Assembly: GCF_900107435.1 (NCBI RefSeq)
Contig: NZ_FNPZ01000003.1
Coordinates: forward strand, 310,001 to 374,000
Length of the DNA stretch: 64,000 nt
Direction of reading: 5' to 3'
Source of the DNA: Herbiconiux ginsengi
GTDB lineage: Bacteria > Actinomycetota > Actinomycetes > Actinomycetales > Microbacteriaceae
Position 1 is the stretch's first letter, and the number at the start of each line of letters is the position of its first letter. The notes under the pieces were generated by a model. The model had not been told where the DNA came from. It was given only the letters and a program-made list of their open reading frames with translations, and did not search any database. Position numbers and translations under genes: made by a program. Shown piece after piece: positions 32,646 through 42,727 of the stretch.

Positions 32646-34188
32646 TGGGCCACCACGAGCACGAACTCATCCGTCTCTCGGCTGCGGCGCTCGCCGAGAA
32701 GCTCGGCTCCGGCGAGGTCAGTTCCGTCGAGGCCACGAAGGCGCATCTCGACCGCATCGCCGCGGTCGACGGCGAGGTGCACGCCTTCCTGCACACGGCT
32801 CCGGAGGCGAGCCTCGCCACCGCGGCCGCGATCGACGCACGTCGCGCGGCCGGGGAGGAACTGCATCCGCTGGCCGGCGTGCCCATCGCCATCAAAGACG
32901 TCATCGTCACGAACGACATGCCCACCACGAGCGGGTCGAAGATCCTCGAGGGCTGGGTTCCGCCCTATGACGCCACCGTCATGGTGAAGCTCCGCGCCGC
33001 GGGTCTCATCCCGATCGGCAAGACCAACATGGACGAATTCGCGATGGGCTCGTCGACCGAGCACTCGGCCTACGGTCCCACGCACAACCCGTGGGACCTC
33101 GAGCGCATCCCCGGCGGCTCCGGCGGCGGGTCGGCCGCGGCCGTCGCCAGCTTCGAGGCGCCGCTCGCACTCGGCAGCGACACCGGCGGCTCGATCCGTC
33201 AGCCCGCCCACGTCACCGGCACCGTCGGCGTCAAGCCCACCTATGGCGGCGTGAGCCGCTACGGCGCGATCGCGCTGGCCTCGAGCCTCGACCAGATCGG
33301 CCCGGTCAGCCGCACCGTGCTCGACTCCGCGATGCTGCACGACGTCATCGCCGGACACGACCCCTTCGATTCGACCTCCCTCACGGATGCCTGGCCGAGC
33401 ATGGCCGAGGCCGTGCGCCGCGCCGACGTGAAGGGCCTGAAGATCGGCGTCATCCAGCAGCTCGACGGCGAGGGCTTCCAGACCGGTGTGCTCGAGCGCT
33501 TCCGGGAGGCGCTCGACGTGCTCGCGGCTGCGGGCGCCGAGATCGTCGACGTGAGCCTGCCGAGCCTCGAATACGCGATCGCGGCCTACTACCTGATCAT
33601 GCCTGCGGAGGCCTCCAGCAACCTGGCGAAGTTCGACTCGGTGCGCTTCGGCCTGCGGGTCAACCCGCCGGGCGGCGGCACCGTCGAAGACGTCATGTCG
33701 GCCACTCGCGAGGCCGGTTTCGGCGCCGAGGCCAAGCGCCGCATCATCCTCGGCACCTATGCGCTGAGCGCCGGCTACTACGACGCCTACTACGGCAGCG
33801 CCCAGAAGGTGCGCACCCTCGTGCAGCGCGACTTCGCGGCCGCGTTCGAGCAGGCCGACGTGCTCGTCTCGCCCACGGCGCCGACCACCGCGTTCAAGCT
33901 CGGTCAGAATACGGGCGACCCGATGGCGATGTACCTCAACGACATCGCGACGATCCCTGCCAACCTCGCCGGCATCCCCGGCATCTCGCTGCCCGTCGGC
34001 CTGGCCCGGGAGGACGGTCTGCCCGTCGGCATCCAGTTCCTCGCCCCCGCTCGCGAAGACGCCCGCCTCTACAACGTCGGCGGTGCGCTCGAAGCCCTGC
34101 TCGAGCAGGCCTGGGGTCACACACTGATCAGCCTCGCTCCCGATCTCGCTCCGGGCGAGATGGCCGCGGCACAGGAAGGAGCCGTCTG

Positions 34189-34189
<1 letters not shown>
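32645..34189 (+). CDS. gatA: amidotransferase subunit GatA
   Basis: Glutaminase subunit that releases ammonia for conversion of Glu-tRNA(Gln) and Asp-tRNA(Asn). The 514-residue amidase-signature protein shows the full Ser-Ser-Lys site: lysine in [12 protein letters not shown], the bridging serine in [15 protein letters not shown], and the nucleophile in [34 protein letters not shown] follows as expected. The ATG at 32645 lies six bases after GAGAGGA; a GTG at 32642 is also in frame. It overlaps gatC and gatB by one base each. Confidence 0.96.
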
Positions 34190-35688
<1,499 letters not shown>

Positions 35689-35721
35689 TTCAGGAGGCCG
35701 CTGCTTCGCGGCGGCTTCCTG

Positions 35722-35831
35722 CTGCGCCGTCCCCTGTGCGGCGCAGGCGACGTGTTCCGGTGAGGTCGCTCGCGCGGCCTCGCCGTCACCCTGGGTCGTC
35801 GAGTAGGGCCTGTCGCGTTCGATCGCGTTCC
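35722..35831 (+). repeat. dispersed intergenic repeat, copy B
   Basis: An 8-bp hairpin (35722-35729 with 35739-35746) is followed by a stretch matching 13563-13649. The shared core TCACCCTGGGTCGTC is at 35786-35800, and GGTCGCT, CGCGGCC and GGCCTGT blocks are in the same order. It fills most of the 235-base gap after gatB, where no gene is seen. Confidence 0.65.
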
Positions 35832-35911
35832 ATTGCTGCGGCTCGATGTGCGGGTCGAGCGGGACGGAGAGGCGCGCCGTCGACCCCCGTTCGGGTGTCG
35901 GTGGTGGCTCG

Positions 35912-35917
35912 TAGAGT
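35912..35917 (+). promoter_or_regulatory. -10 box TAGAGT, leaderless start
   Basis: TAGAGT, six bases, then the ATG at 35924. Confidence 0.5.
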
Positions 35918-35923
35918 GACGGT

Positions 35924-36439
35924 ATGGACGTTCTCGTAGCCCAGATCATCGTGACGACGATCAGCGTCACCGGCGGGGCTCTCCTGGCACTGCTGATCGA
36001 TCGCGGCAAGGGCCGGCGGGTCGAGCGCATCGCCGAGGTGAACGCGCTCCGCCTGCTCACCATCGAGATCGGCTCCCGCCGTGCGCTCTCACCCGAGCAG
36101 AGCGCGGCGCCACTCTCGATCGACCGCGCCGACCCCGATTCCGACCTCAATCGCGTGATGCGCTCGGTGGTGCTCCTGCGCAAGGAGATCCGCACGGCGC
36201 GCAAGTCGCTGCGCCCGCGTTCCACTGCGTGGAACCCCCTCAACTACATGGTCGCGGCGTGCAACATCTTCATCGAGAACGTCGACGAACGGCCCTCCTC
36301 GATCGTCTCCGAGCTGGAGATCCTCCGCATCGATCTGGATGCGCTGCTCATCGAGCTCTGCGCGGCGCATCCGAAAGACCTGGTCTACCGCCCGGCGGGC
36401 TCGACGGCGTATCGCCGGCCCTCCGAATTGCGGAGCTAG
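35924..36439 (+). CDS. hypothetical protein with one N-terminal membrane helix
   Basis: I do not recognise this 171-residue protein. One hydrophobic segment (about residues 4-25, IIVTTISVTGGALLALLI) is followed by a basic stretch (DRGKGRRVER) and a helical cytoplasmic domain rich in Arg, Leu and Glu. This pattern suggests a small membrane-anchored protein with the bulk in the cytoplasm. The start is supported by a -10 box six bases upstream. It stands alone; the AraC-type gene converges on it, 29 bases after its stop. Confidence 0.65.
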   Translation: MDVLVAQIIVTTISVTGGALLALLIDRGKGRRVERIAEVNALRLLTIEIGSRRALSPEQSAAPLSIDRADPDSDLNRVMRSVVLLRKEIRTARKSLRPRSTAWNPLNYMVAACNIFIENVDERPSSIVSELEILRIDLDALLIELCAAHPKDLVYRPAGSTAYRRPSELRS

Positions 36440-36468
36440 CACGAGCGGGCGGCGGTGACGCCCCGAGT

Positions 36469-37395
36469 TCATTCCAGGAGCAGCAGGATGTCGGTGCGGA
36501 GCTCGCCGGGCGCCGTGGTCGCCGGGTCGGTGAGGTACTCTTCGACCACTGGTTGATCGCCAGGCGTGCGTCCGCTCGACGGCAGCCAAGAACCGTAGAG
36601 CCAGGTGTAGGCCGCGTGCATCGAGGCGTACGGTCCGCGGTAGCTGAGCACCGCGTACTCACCGGCGGGGAGCTCGAGGAGTTCGAGCGACGGTGGAACG
36701 GCGTGATCGGCGGCGACCACGACTCCGGCGGCGGAGCGCAGTTCGTGGGCGTCGGTCGCATCCGGGTCGTCGTAGTAGACCGCGAGCATCCGCCCTTCGA
36801 CGCCGCCGACGGCGAGCTCCTGGCGCACCCGTGTGAAGACGCGGCCGATGTCGAGGTACGAACCGCGGTGCGGCGAGGTCGCGACGACCCGGGCCTCGAT
36901 CCCGCGGATCGCGACCGGATGACGGCCTGCGGCGGCAGGTTGCGCGGCTGCGGCCACCGCGCGGGTCTCGGACCCGGCGGACGGCTCTCCGGGATCGTCG
37001 GCGGTTGGGCCAGAAGCAGCCGTCGGCCCGGGTACCCCGGTGCCCGCCCGGAACTGCACATGCGCACCGACACTGCGGTACTGTGCCGGCGGCATGCCGT
37101 ACGCGGCCGAGAAGGAGCGCGAGAACACCTCGGTGCTCGCGAACCCGCTGCGGGCCGCCACTTCCCGCACCGTCAGCGTCGTGCCGGCCAGGTAGTCGGC
37201 CGCGCGCTGCAGTCGCAGGCGCCGCACGGTCGCAGCCGCGGTCTCCCCGCACATCGCCCGGTAGATGCGGTGCCAGTGGAACGGCGACACGTGGGCCACC
37301 TCGGCCAGTCGGTTCAGGTCGAGATCTTCGTCGAGATGCTCGTAGATGAAATCGGACACCGCGACGACCTGGCGCACGTAGTCGGCTCTGTTCAC
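36469..37395 (-). CDS. AraC family regulator with C-terminal GyrI-like ligand domain
   Basis: A 308-residue transcription factor. Residues 1-110 form an AraC/XylS DNA-binding domain with two helix-turn-helices (LAEVAHVSPFHWHRIYRAM and REVAARSGFASTEVFSRSFS, AYGMPPAQYR). An Ala/Pro-rich linker (about 115-155) leads to a GyrI-like/AraC effector-binding domain (about 156-308, SYLDIGRVFTRVRQEL to EEYLTDPATT), which usually binds a hydrophobic cation or drug. The Rob/SoxS/BmrR family precedent suggests a drug-responsive activator. The GTG start at 37395 overlaps the stop of the upstream standalone GyrI-like gene by four bases. Confidence 0.88.
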   Translation of the reverse strand: MNRADYVRQVVAVSDFIYEHLDEDLDLNRLAEVAHVSPFHWHRIYRAMCGETAAATVRRLRLQRAADYLAGTTLTVREVAARSGFASTEVFSRSFSAAYGMPPAQYRSVGAHVQFRAGTGVPGPTAASGPTADDPGEPSAGSETRAVAAAAQPAAAGRHPVAIRGIEARVVATSPHRGSYLDIGRVFTRVRQELAVGGVEGRMLAVYYDDPDATDAHELRSAAGVVVAADHAVPPSLELLELPAGEYAVLSYRGPYASMHAAYTWLYGSWLPSSGRTPGDQPVVEEYLTDPATTAPGELRTDILLLLE

Positions 37396-37847
37396 TGCGG
37401 CGTCGTCACTCCGATCGAGATCTCGATCCCTCCGTCGGGAGCATACCGCTCGTAGTCGGCCACGAAGGTCTTCGGCAGGTCCGTGCGGGCCCAGATCTCC
37501 TGCCACGCGGCTCCGACGAGATCCGACCGGCCGGCCGCGACCGGAAAGACCACCCGATCGGATGCCGGCACCACGACCCGCACAAGGCTGGCCGGCGGAG
37601 CGGCGTCATGGGCCACGCGGCATCCGATCACCAGGGTGTAGTAGCCGGAGTTGGACACGCCCTCGTGCTCGAAGTCGGTGTAGACCGCGAACACGTCCTC
37701 GGAGAGCCGGCCCGGTACCTGCTCGGTGCCACCGGCGGTCGAGAAGGCCTCCCAGTGCGGCGGGATGGTCGTCGCGGCCGCCTCGTTCGAGGTGCGGAGC
37801 GGGAGTCCGACCACGGTCAGCGCTGATTCGAGTGCTTCTGTTCTCAT
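37392..37847 (-). CDS. standalone GyrI-like effector-binding protein
   Basis: A 151-residue single-domain protein of the GyrI-like small-molecule binding fold (YdeE-type). Recognisable parts are TTIPPHWEAFSTAGG, FAVYTDFEHEGVSNSGYYTLVIGC and AWQEIWARTDLPKTFVADYERY, where the last segment is the conserved W...Y/E signature of the fold. It overlaps the downstream AraC-GyrI gene by four bases, so a free ligand-binding domain and a regulator carrying the same fold are made together. It might sequester or present a drug or toxin; this is inference. Confidence 0.85.
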   Translation of the reverse strand: MRTEALESALTVVGLPLRTSNEAAATTIPPHWEAFSTAGGTEQVPGRLSEDVFAVYTDFEHEGVSNSGYYTLVIGCRVAHDAAPPASLVRVVVPASDRVVFPVAAGRSDLVGAAWQEIWARTDLPKTFVADYERYAPDGGIEISIGVTTPQ

Positions 37848-37853
37848 GCCCTC

Positions 37854-37859
37854 ACGCTA
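37854..37859 (-). promoter_or_regulatory. -10 box TAGCGT, leaderless start of the GyrI-like/AraC operon
   Basis: On the minus strand TAGCGT, six bases, then the ATG at 37847. Confidence 0.5.
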
Positions 37860-37922
37860 GAACGGGGCGGCATGACGATACTTGCGAAGCTGCGACGAAC
37901 CAGCGGCGATCGGGCAGGAGCC

Positions 37923-38516
37923 TCAGACCACCACCCGGTCGTCGCGTCCGGTGAGCGCGAGCAGGCGCGACTGCAGCGGCGCGTCATCCGCCACGGGTAC
38001 GGGTGACGCGTAGAGGCCGCTCGCCTGGAGGGTCTCCTTCTGCGGTGCGAACACGGTCCAGACGTGCTCGATGAGCTCCTCGTCGATCCGCTCGTCGGTT
38101 CCGACGGCGCGCGCCAGATCCCAGGTGTGGATCGTGACGTCGGAGACCTGCTCCTTGAGGTAGTCGATCGCCGCCACCGTGTCGTACGACAGGTTCACCC
38201 GGTCGTCGGGCGAGGCGTCGTGCCAGGCGATCGTGGCGGCGAGCGAATACCGGTGCCATTCGTGAGTGAGGTCGTCGCTCAGCGGCATCAAGCGGCCCTT
38301 GGCCTGTCTCGTGGTGAGCCCGGAGAGCAGCCACGGCACCCACTGCTGTTCCTCGATGACGTGACTCACGAGCTGAGCGACGTTCCAGTCGGTGTCGGGA
38401 GTCGGCGCCTCCCAATCGGTCACGGCGGCGACCCGGATCGCGAATTCGCGATGGGCACGCTCCTGCAGGCGCAACCAGGTCGTCGCCTCGGTCTTCGGGG
38501 TGCGGGTGGCGGTCAT
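37923..38516 (-). CDS. TIGR03086-type DinB-fold protein (mycothiol-dependent enzyme superfamily)
   Basis: A 197-residue four-helix-bundle protein. The N-terminal part carries WNVAQLVSHVIEEQQWVP with the first metal-type histidine, and the second half has VTIHTWDLARAVG, the HxxDxxxA-like pattern of the maleylpyruvate isomerase/TIGR03086 group. Members are putative metal-dependent, often mycothiol-using transferases or isomerases; the substrate is unknown. The ATG at 38516 is preceded by GAAGGAGA. It stands between the GyrI-like operon and a divergent GNAT gene. Confidence 0.82.
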   Translation of the reverse strand: MTATRTPKTEATTWLRLQERAHREFAIRVAAVTDWEAPTPDTDWNVAQLVSHVIEEQQWVPWLLSGLTTRQAKGRLMPLSDDLTHEWHRYSLAATIAWHDASPDDRVNLSYDTVAAIDYLKEQVSDVTIHTWDLARAVGTDERIDEELIEHVWTVFAPQKETLQASGLYASPVPVADDAPLQSRLLALTGRDDRVVV

Positions 38517-38615
38517 GCGGGTCTCCTTCGATCTCTATTGTCAATGACGGGGCCCGGATGCGCATTCCTCCGATCCGCGAACGCGGCACCCGGTACGCGG
38601 CAAGCGAACAGCCGA

Positions 38616-38621
38616 TAGGGT
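38616..38621 (+). promoter_or_regulatory. -10 box TAGGGT, leaderless start of GNAT gene
   Basis: TAGGGT, six bases, then GTG at 38628. This supports the GTG start. Confidence 0.5.
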
Positions 38622-38627
38622 CGCGGT

Positions 38628-39167
38628 GTGTCATCTCCGTCCGCGGCCCCGGCCATCCGTCCGCTCTCCCGATCCGACGTCGAACGGCTCGTCGCGCTCA
38701 ATCGCGCGGCGGTCCCCGCGGTGAACGACATCGACGAGGCGGAGATGAGCACCCTCGTCGGGCAGGCGCAGCTGGCCGTGGCGGTCGTCGATGCGGCGCA
38801 TCCCGACCCCGCGCATCCGGACGCCGTGCTCGGCTTCGTGCTGGCCCTGCCGCCCGGCCTCGACTACGCGAGCGAGAACTACCGCTGGTTCAGCGAGCGC
38901 GGCGAAGGGTTTCTCTACGTCGACCGGATCGTCGTGGCCGACGGGCACCGCAGCGCCGGCCTCGGTGCCGTGCTCTACGAGGCCGTCTTCGCTGCGGCCC
39001 GCGCCGGAGGGGCCGCCGAGGTCGACTGCGAGGTCAACGTCGAGCCGCCGAACCCGGGTTCGCTCGCGTTCCACGCGCGCCTGGGCTTTCGGGAGGTCGG
39101 CCGCCAGGCCACCAAGGGCGGCAGCGTCGTGGTGGCCCTGCTGGCTCGCGAGGTCGCCGCCCCCTGA
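38628..39167 (+). CDS. GNAT family N-acetyltransferase
   Basis: A 179-residue acetyl-CoA-dependent acyltransferase. Typical GNAT features are the beta strand with FLYVDRIVVADGHRSAGLGAVLYEA (motif A, CoA pyrophosphate binding, with R/Q-x-x-G-x-G/A replaced by HRSAGLG) and the C-terminal NPGSLAFHARLGFREVG. The conserved pattern resembles the YjdJ/COG3818-type acetyltransferases. The substrate cannot be predicted. The GTG start is fixed by the upstream -10 box. Confidence 0.85.
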   Translation: MSSPSAAPAIRPLSRSDVERLVALNRAAVPAVNDIDEAEMSTLVGQAQLAVAVVDAAHPDPAHPDAVLGFVLALPPGLDYASENYRWFSERGEGFLYVDRIVVADGHRSAGLGAVLYEAVFAAARAGGAAEVDCEVNVEPPNPGSLAFHARLGFREVGRQATKGGSVVVALLAREVAAP

Positions 39168-39209
39168 TTGCCAGGACGCACTTCGGCGGTGCGGCGGAGT
39201 CGCGGACGC

Positions 39210-40214
39210 CTAGACCAGGCGGTGCGCCGGCGACTTCGTCTGCGCCGGGTCGCGCTCGGCCAGGTCGCCGATGATCTCGTCGATCTGCCCCAGCACCTCG
39301 GGCGGGAGCGTCACACCCGAGGCCTTCACGTTCGACTCGACCTGCTCGGGCCGGGAGGCGCCGATGAGCGCCGAGGCCACGTTGTCGTTCGAGAGCACCC
39401 AGGCGATGGCGAGCTGCGCGAGCGTGAGTCCGAGGTCGGAAGCCACCGGCGCGAGGAGCTGCACGCGCTCGAGCACCTCGTCGCGCATCCAGGTCTTCAC
39501 CATGTCGGCACCGCCTTTGTCATCGGTGGCGCGGCTGCCCTCAGGGGCCGGCTGACCGGGCAGGTACTTGCCGGTGAGCACGCCCTGGGCGACCGGCGAC
39601 CAGACGATCTGCGAGATGCCGAGCTCGCGCGAGGTGGGCACGACTTCTTCCTCGATGACGCGCCAGAGCATCGAGTACTGCGGCTGGTTCGAGATGAGCT
39701 GGAAGCCGAGCTGCTTCGAGAGCGCGTGTGCGTCGCGCAATTGCTGCGCGTTCCACTCGCTCACGCCGATGTAGAGCGCCTTGCCCTGGCGAACGATGTC
39801 GGCGAAGGCCTGCATCGTCTCTTCGAGCGGTGTCTCGTAGTCGTAGCGGTGCGCCTGGTACAGGTCGACGTAGTCGGTCTTGAGACGGCGCAGCGAGGCG
39901 TTGATCGACTCGCTGATGTGCTTGCGCGAGAGGCCGGTGTCGTTCGGGCCCATCTCGCCGGTGGGAAAGTAGACCTTCGTGAAGATCTCGAGCGACTCGC
40001 GCCGCTGGCCGGCGAGGGCGTCGCCCAGCACCGTCTCGGCGGCCGTGTTGGCGTAGGCATCCGCCGTGTCGAAGGTGGTGATCCCGGCGTCCAGAGCCGC
40101 CTGCACGCATCGCGTCGCGATGTCGTTCTCGACCTGCGACCCGTGGGTCAGCCAGTTGCCGTAGGTGATCTCGGAGATCTTGAGGCCGCTGCGACCGAGG
40201 TATCGATACTTCAT
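39210..40214 (-). CDS. aldo/keto reductase (voltage-gated K+ channel beta-subunit-like class)
   Basis: A 334-residue NADPH-dependent oxidoreductase. It shows the catalytic tetrad in context: the Asp and Tyr in TFDTADAYANTAAE, Lys in IFTKVYFPTG, and His in DLYQAHRYDYETPLE. LIGASRPEQVESNVKA near the end binds NADPH. Closest in pattern to the YghZ/KCNAB-like AKR group that reduces aldehydes such as methylglyoxal. The ATG at 40214 follows a TAAGTT box by seven bases. It is only ten bases downstream of the DUF2156 gene but has its own promoter. Confidence 0.9.
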   Translation of the reverse strand: MKYRYLGRSGLKISEITYGNWLTHGSQVENDIATRCVQAALDAGITTFDTADAYANTAAETVLGDALAGQRRESLEIFTKVYFPTGEMGPNDTGLSRKHISESINASLRRLKTDYVDLYQAHRYDYETPLEETMQAFADIVRQGKALYIGVSEWNAQQLRDAHALSKQLGFQLISNQPQYSMLWRVIEEEVVPTSRELGISQIVWSPVAQGVLTGKYLPGQPAPEGSRATDDKGGADMVKTWMRDEVLERVQLLAPVASDLGLTLAQLAIAWVLSNDNVASALIGASRPEQVESNVKASGVTLPPEVLGQIDEIIGDLAERDPAQTKSPAHRLV

Positions 40215-40221
40215 ACGTTAC

Positions 40222-40227
40222 AACTTA
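40222..40227 (-). promoter_or_regulatory. -10 box TAAGTT, leaderless start of the aldo/keto reductase
   Basis: On the minus strand TAAGTT is seven bases before the ATG at 40214. It overlaps the very end of the upstream DUF2156 gene. Confidence 0.4.
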
Positions 40228-42723
40228 CTCCCGACCGGAGAGTGCGCGAACCGCCTGGCGGGCCGACAGCGTGGGCAAGTAGGCGCGAGCGAGAGCGAAT
40301 CCGATCGCGGGCAGGGTGAGCGGGTCGCGGTAGACCAGGTGGAGCTGGTGGAATGAGGGCTGGAACTTCATCTTGAACCGCAGCAGGGAGCGGAATCCGT
40401 AGACCGGTTCGAGCGTGCGGCTGAGGAACGGCAGGATGCCCGTCGACTGCTGTTCGCTCCCGTCACCGGCGACGGCGAGGGGTGCACCGGAGAGGCTCAC
40501 GAAGCCGACGCCGTCGTCGCGGGCGCGCAGGATGGTCTGCGCGATGAGGAATTCCATCAGGCCGTTCATGCTGTCGGGCCGCCGGCGCATGAAGTCGAGG
40601 GTCCAGCCCACCACGCGACCCGCGGAGTAGGTGGGCAGCCAGCTCGTCACCCCCTGCACCCGGTTGTCGTCGTCGAGAGCCACCATGAGGCGCACCTCGG
40701 GTGCGATCAACTCATCGAGACCGCCGAGCGTGAAACCCATCTCGGGCAGGTCCTTCTCCGCCACCCAGAGCTCCGAGATCTCGCGGATCTGCCCGGTGAC
40801 GAACGGCCCGAGCTCGGAGTAGCTGCGCCACTCGGCCCGCACGCCTTCCTTGGCCGCCCGGTTGATCGAGGTGCGGATGTCCTGCATCTTCTTGCCCTCG
40901 AGTGACCACTCGGCCGGATGCACGACGGTCTCCTCGGCCACCTGCAACGATGACCAGCCACCCTCGCCCAGGGCATCGCGCACGACGTCCGTCACCGAGT
41001 AGAACGCCGGCGTCCAGCCGCGGTCGGTGCAGTAGGTGGCGAAGGCGAAGGCGGTCGACGGATGCGTCTCCGGCGGCCCGAGCGGATCCCCGGTCGTGAT
41101 CGCCACGTTGTTCACGACGCGGTAGGCCACCGCGCCGCCGGGCGCGAACCAGTAGTGGTTGCCCGTCCAGGTCGTCATCCACGACAACGTGCCGCCCGAG
41201 CCGGTGAAGAGCAGGTCGCGCACGCGGGCCTCGTCGGTGACCGCGCCGAGCGGATGCACGTGTCGCATGCCGAGGAATGCCGCGACGATCGTCGCCGCCC
41301 AGAACACCGGACCGACCCATTGCGAAGCGATGACGGCCACCGGGCCGACGGGGAAGATGTCCTTCGGCTCGAAGGAGAGGAAGCCCACCGGCACGAATCG
41401 CTCCGGCAGATCGAGCAACAGGTCGCCGAGTTCGGCCACCGGCCTGAACTGGTCGCGTGCCGCGTAGACGATCACGAGGTAGACGATCGAGAGGCCGACG
41501 AAGAGCGCCGCCACCAAGGCGAAGAACCGTAGCGTCGATCCCGCGCCCACCTCGGCCGGGAACAGGCGCAGCGACGCCACCAATGTCAGGGCGATGACGA
41601 GTGGAACGAGCGCCGAGACGGTCTCGAAGGCGCGGAAGTCGTCGGCCGCGGCCGTCTGGAATGCGGTGTACTCCGAGCTCGACAGCAGCGGCAGGAAGCC
41701 GAAGTAGACCGCTGCGAGGAACGCCAGCGCCAGATTGATCCACACCGCCAGCCAGAGCGCCACCCGCCGGCCGCGCTGGATGCCCCAGGCTGAGACGAGG
41801 AGGGCCAGCAGGGGGAGGAGGGTGAGCAGCACCGCCCCCGGCCCGTCGAGGCGCGAGAGGGCGAGCGCGTTCACGCAATGCCGCGTGTAGTCACCCGTCT
41901 GACAGTGGGCTGCGATGGCCGCGTAGTCGCGCAGGGGATCGCGGAAGAGCAGCCCGAGCGGGTTGAGCGCACCGGTGCCGGCGGGCGCGGCGATGGTGAC
42001 GAGGGGGCCCAGCGCGGTCACCGCCACCACGGCGGCGAGCAGGGTGCGGGTCTCGCGCCGGGTGGCCCGGGGGCGGCGCACGACCAGCGGTGTGCGGGCC
42101 AAGAGCATCCCGAGCAAGAGCCCGACCACGCCGGCGAACAGCCGGTAGACGTCGGAGGGCTGCCCCGAGTAGAGCACGAAGACGAGGATGACCGCGAAGC
42201 CGACGATCCGCACGCGTCGCTTCAGCAGCGGGCCGGCGAAGGCGCTCGCGGCCATCACCACCCCCACCACGGCGATGATCGGATCGACCGTGCGGTGCGT
42301 GCGGGTGATCTCGGCCGAGTAGAGGTCGAGCCCGACGCCGAGAGCCTGGGTGACGAGCCCCAGCACGATGCCGAGCACCGTCACCACCACGAACGCCAGC
42401 ACCGTGCGCCCGTGGCCCATCCGGCGTTCGGACCAGCCGAGGCCGATCACGATCGCGGCCACCACGAACACGAGCAGCAGCGGGTTCCAGACGAAGAACA
42501 CCGAGGTGATGGTCGAGATCCAGTCGTGGTTGACGAAGACGGTGTCGAACCCGGTCGACACGAAGGCGTCGATGCCGCCGCGCGCCCTCCCCGGGTGCAT
42601 CGACATCCGCACGATGCTCGCGGCCAGCACCAGGCCGAGCACCGCCCAGGTGACCGGGATGGAGCGCGCCCAGCGCCCGGTCTCGCGCAGGAGCCGGCGG
42701 CGGGCATCCGGAGCTCTCGTCAC
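40225..42723 (-). CDS. MprF-like membrane protein: rhomboid-like N-terminus fused to DUF2156 aminoacyl-lipid synthase domain
   Basis: An 832-residue protein with about 13 membrane helices followed by a cytoplasmic DUF2156 domain (about 500-820). The soluble part contains the MprF-type segments TGDPLGPPE, the KKMQDIRTSINRAAKEG block and MNGLMEFLIAQTIL, which fit tRNA-dependent aminoacylation of phosphatidylglycerol. The first 230 residues resemble a rhomboid fold (NHDWISTITSVFF and GLGWSERRMGHGRTVL), but the GxSG serine and the final histidine of active rhomboid proteases are not seen. It starts with GTG four bases after the esterase gene, so the two form an operon. The likely role is adding an amino acid to membrane lipid for resistance to cationic peptides; the amino acid is unknown. 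Confidence 0.82.
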   Translation of the reverse strand: MTRAPDARRRLLRETGRWARSIPVTWAVLGLVLAASIVRMSMHPGRARGGIDAFVSTGFDTVFVNHDWISTITSVFFVWNPLLLVFVVAAIVIGLGWSERRMGHGRTVLAFVVVTVLGIVLGLVTQALGVGLDLYSAEITRTHRTVDPIIAVVGVVMAASAFAGPLLKRRVRIVGFAVILVFVLYSGQPSDVYRLFAGVVGLLLGMLLARTPLVVRRPRATRRETRTLLAAVVAVTALGPLVTIAAPAGTGALNPLGLLFRDPLRDYAAIAAHCQTGDYTRHCVNALALSRLDGPGAVLLTLLPLLALLVSAWGIQRGRRVALWLAVWINLALAFLAAVYFGFLPLLSSSEYTAFQTAAADDFRAFETVSALVPLVIALTLVASLRLFPAEVGAGSTLRFFALVAALFVGLSIVYLVIVYAARDQFRPVAELGDLLLDLPERFVPVGFLSFEPKDIFPVGPVAVIASQWVGPVFWAATIVAAFLGMRHVHPLGAVTDEARVRDLLFTGSGGTLSWMTTWTGNHYWFAPGGAVAYRVVNNVAITTGDPLGPPETHPSTAFAFATYCTDRGWTPAFYSVTDVVRDALGEGGWSSLQVAEETVVHPAEWSLEGKKMQDIRTSINRAAKEGVRAEWRSYSELGPFVTGQIREISELWVAEKDLPEMGFTLGGLDELIAPEVRLMVALDDDNRVQGVTSWLPTYSAGRVVGWTLDFMRRRPDSMNGLMEFLIAQTILRARDDGVGFVSLSGAPLAVAGDGSEQQSTGILPFLSRTLEPVYGFRSLLRFKMKFQPSFHQLHLVYRDPLTLPAIGFALARAYLPTLSARQAVRALSGRE

Positions 42724-42727
42724 CGCG

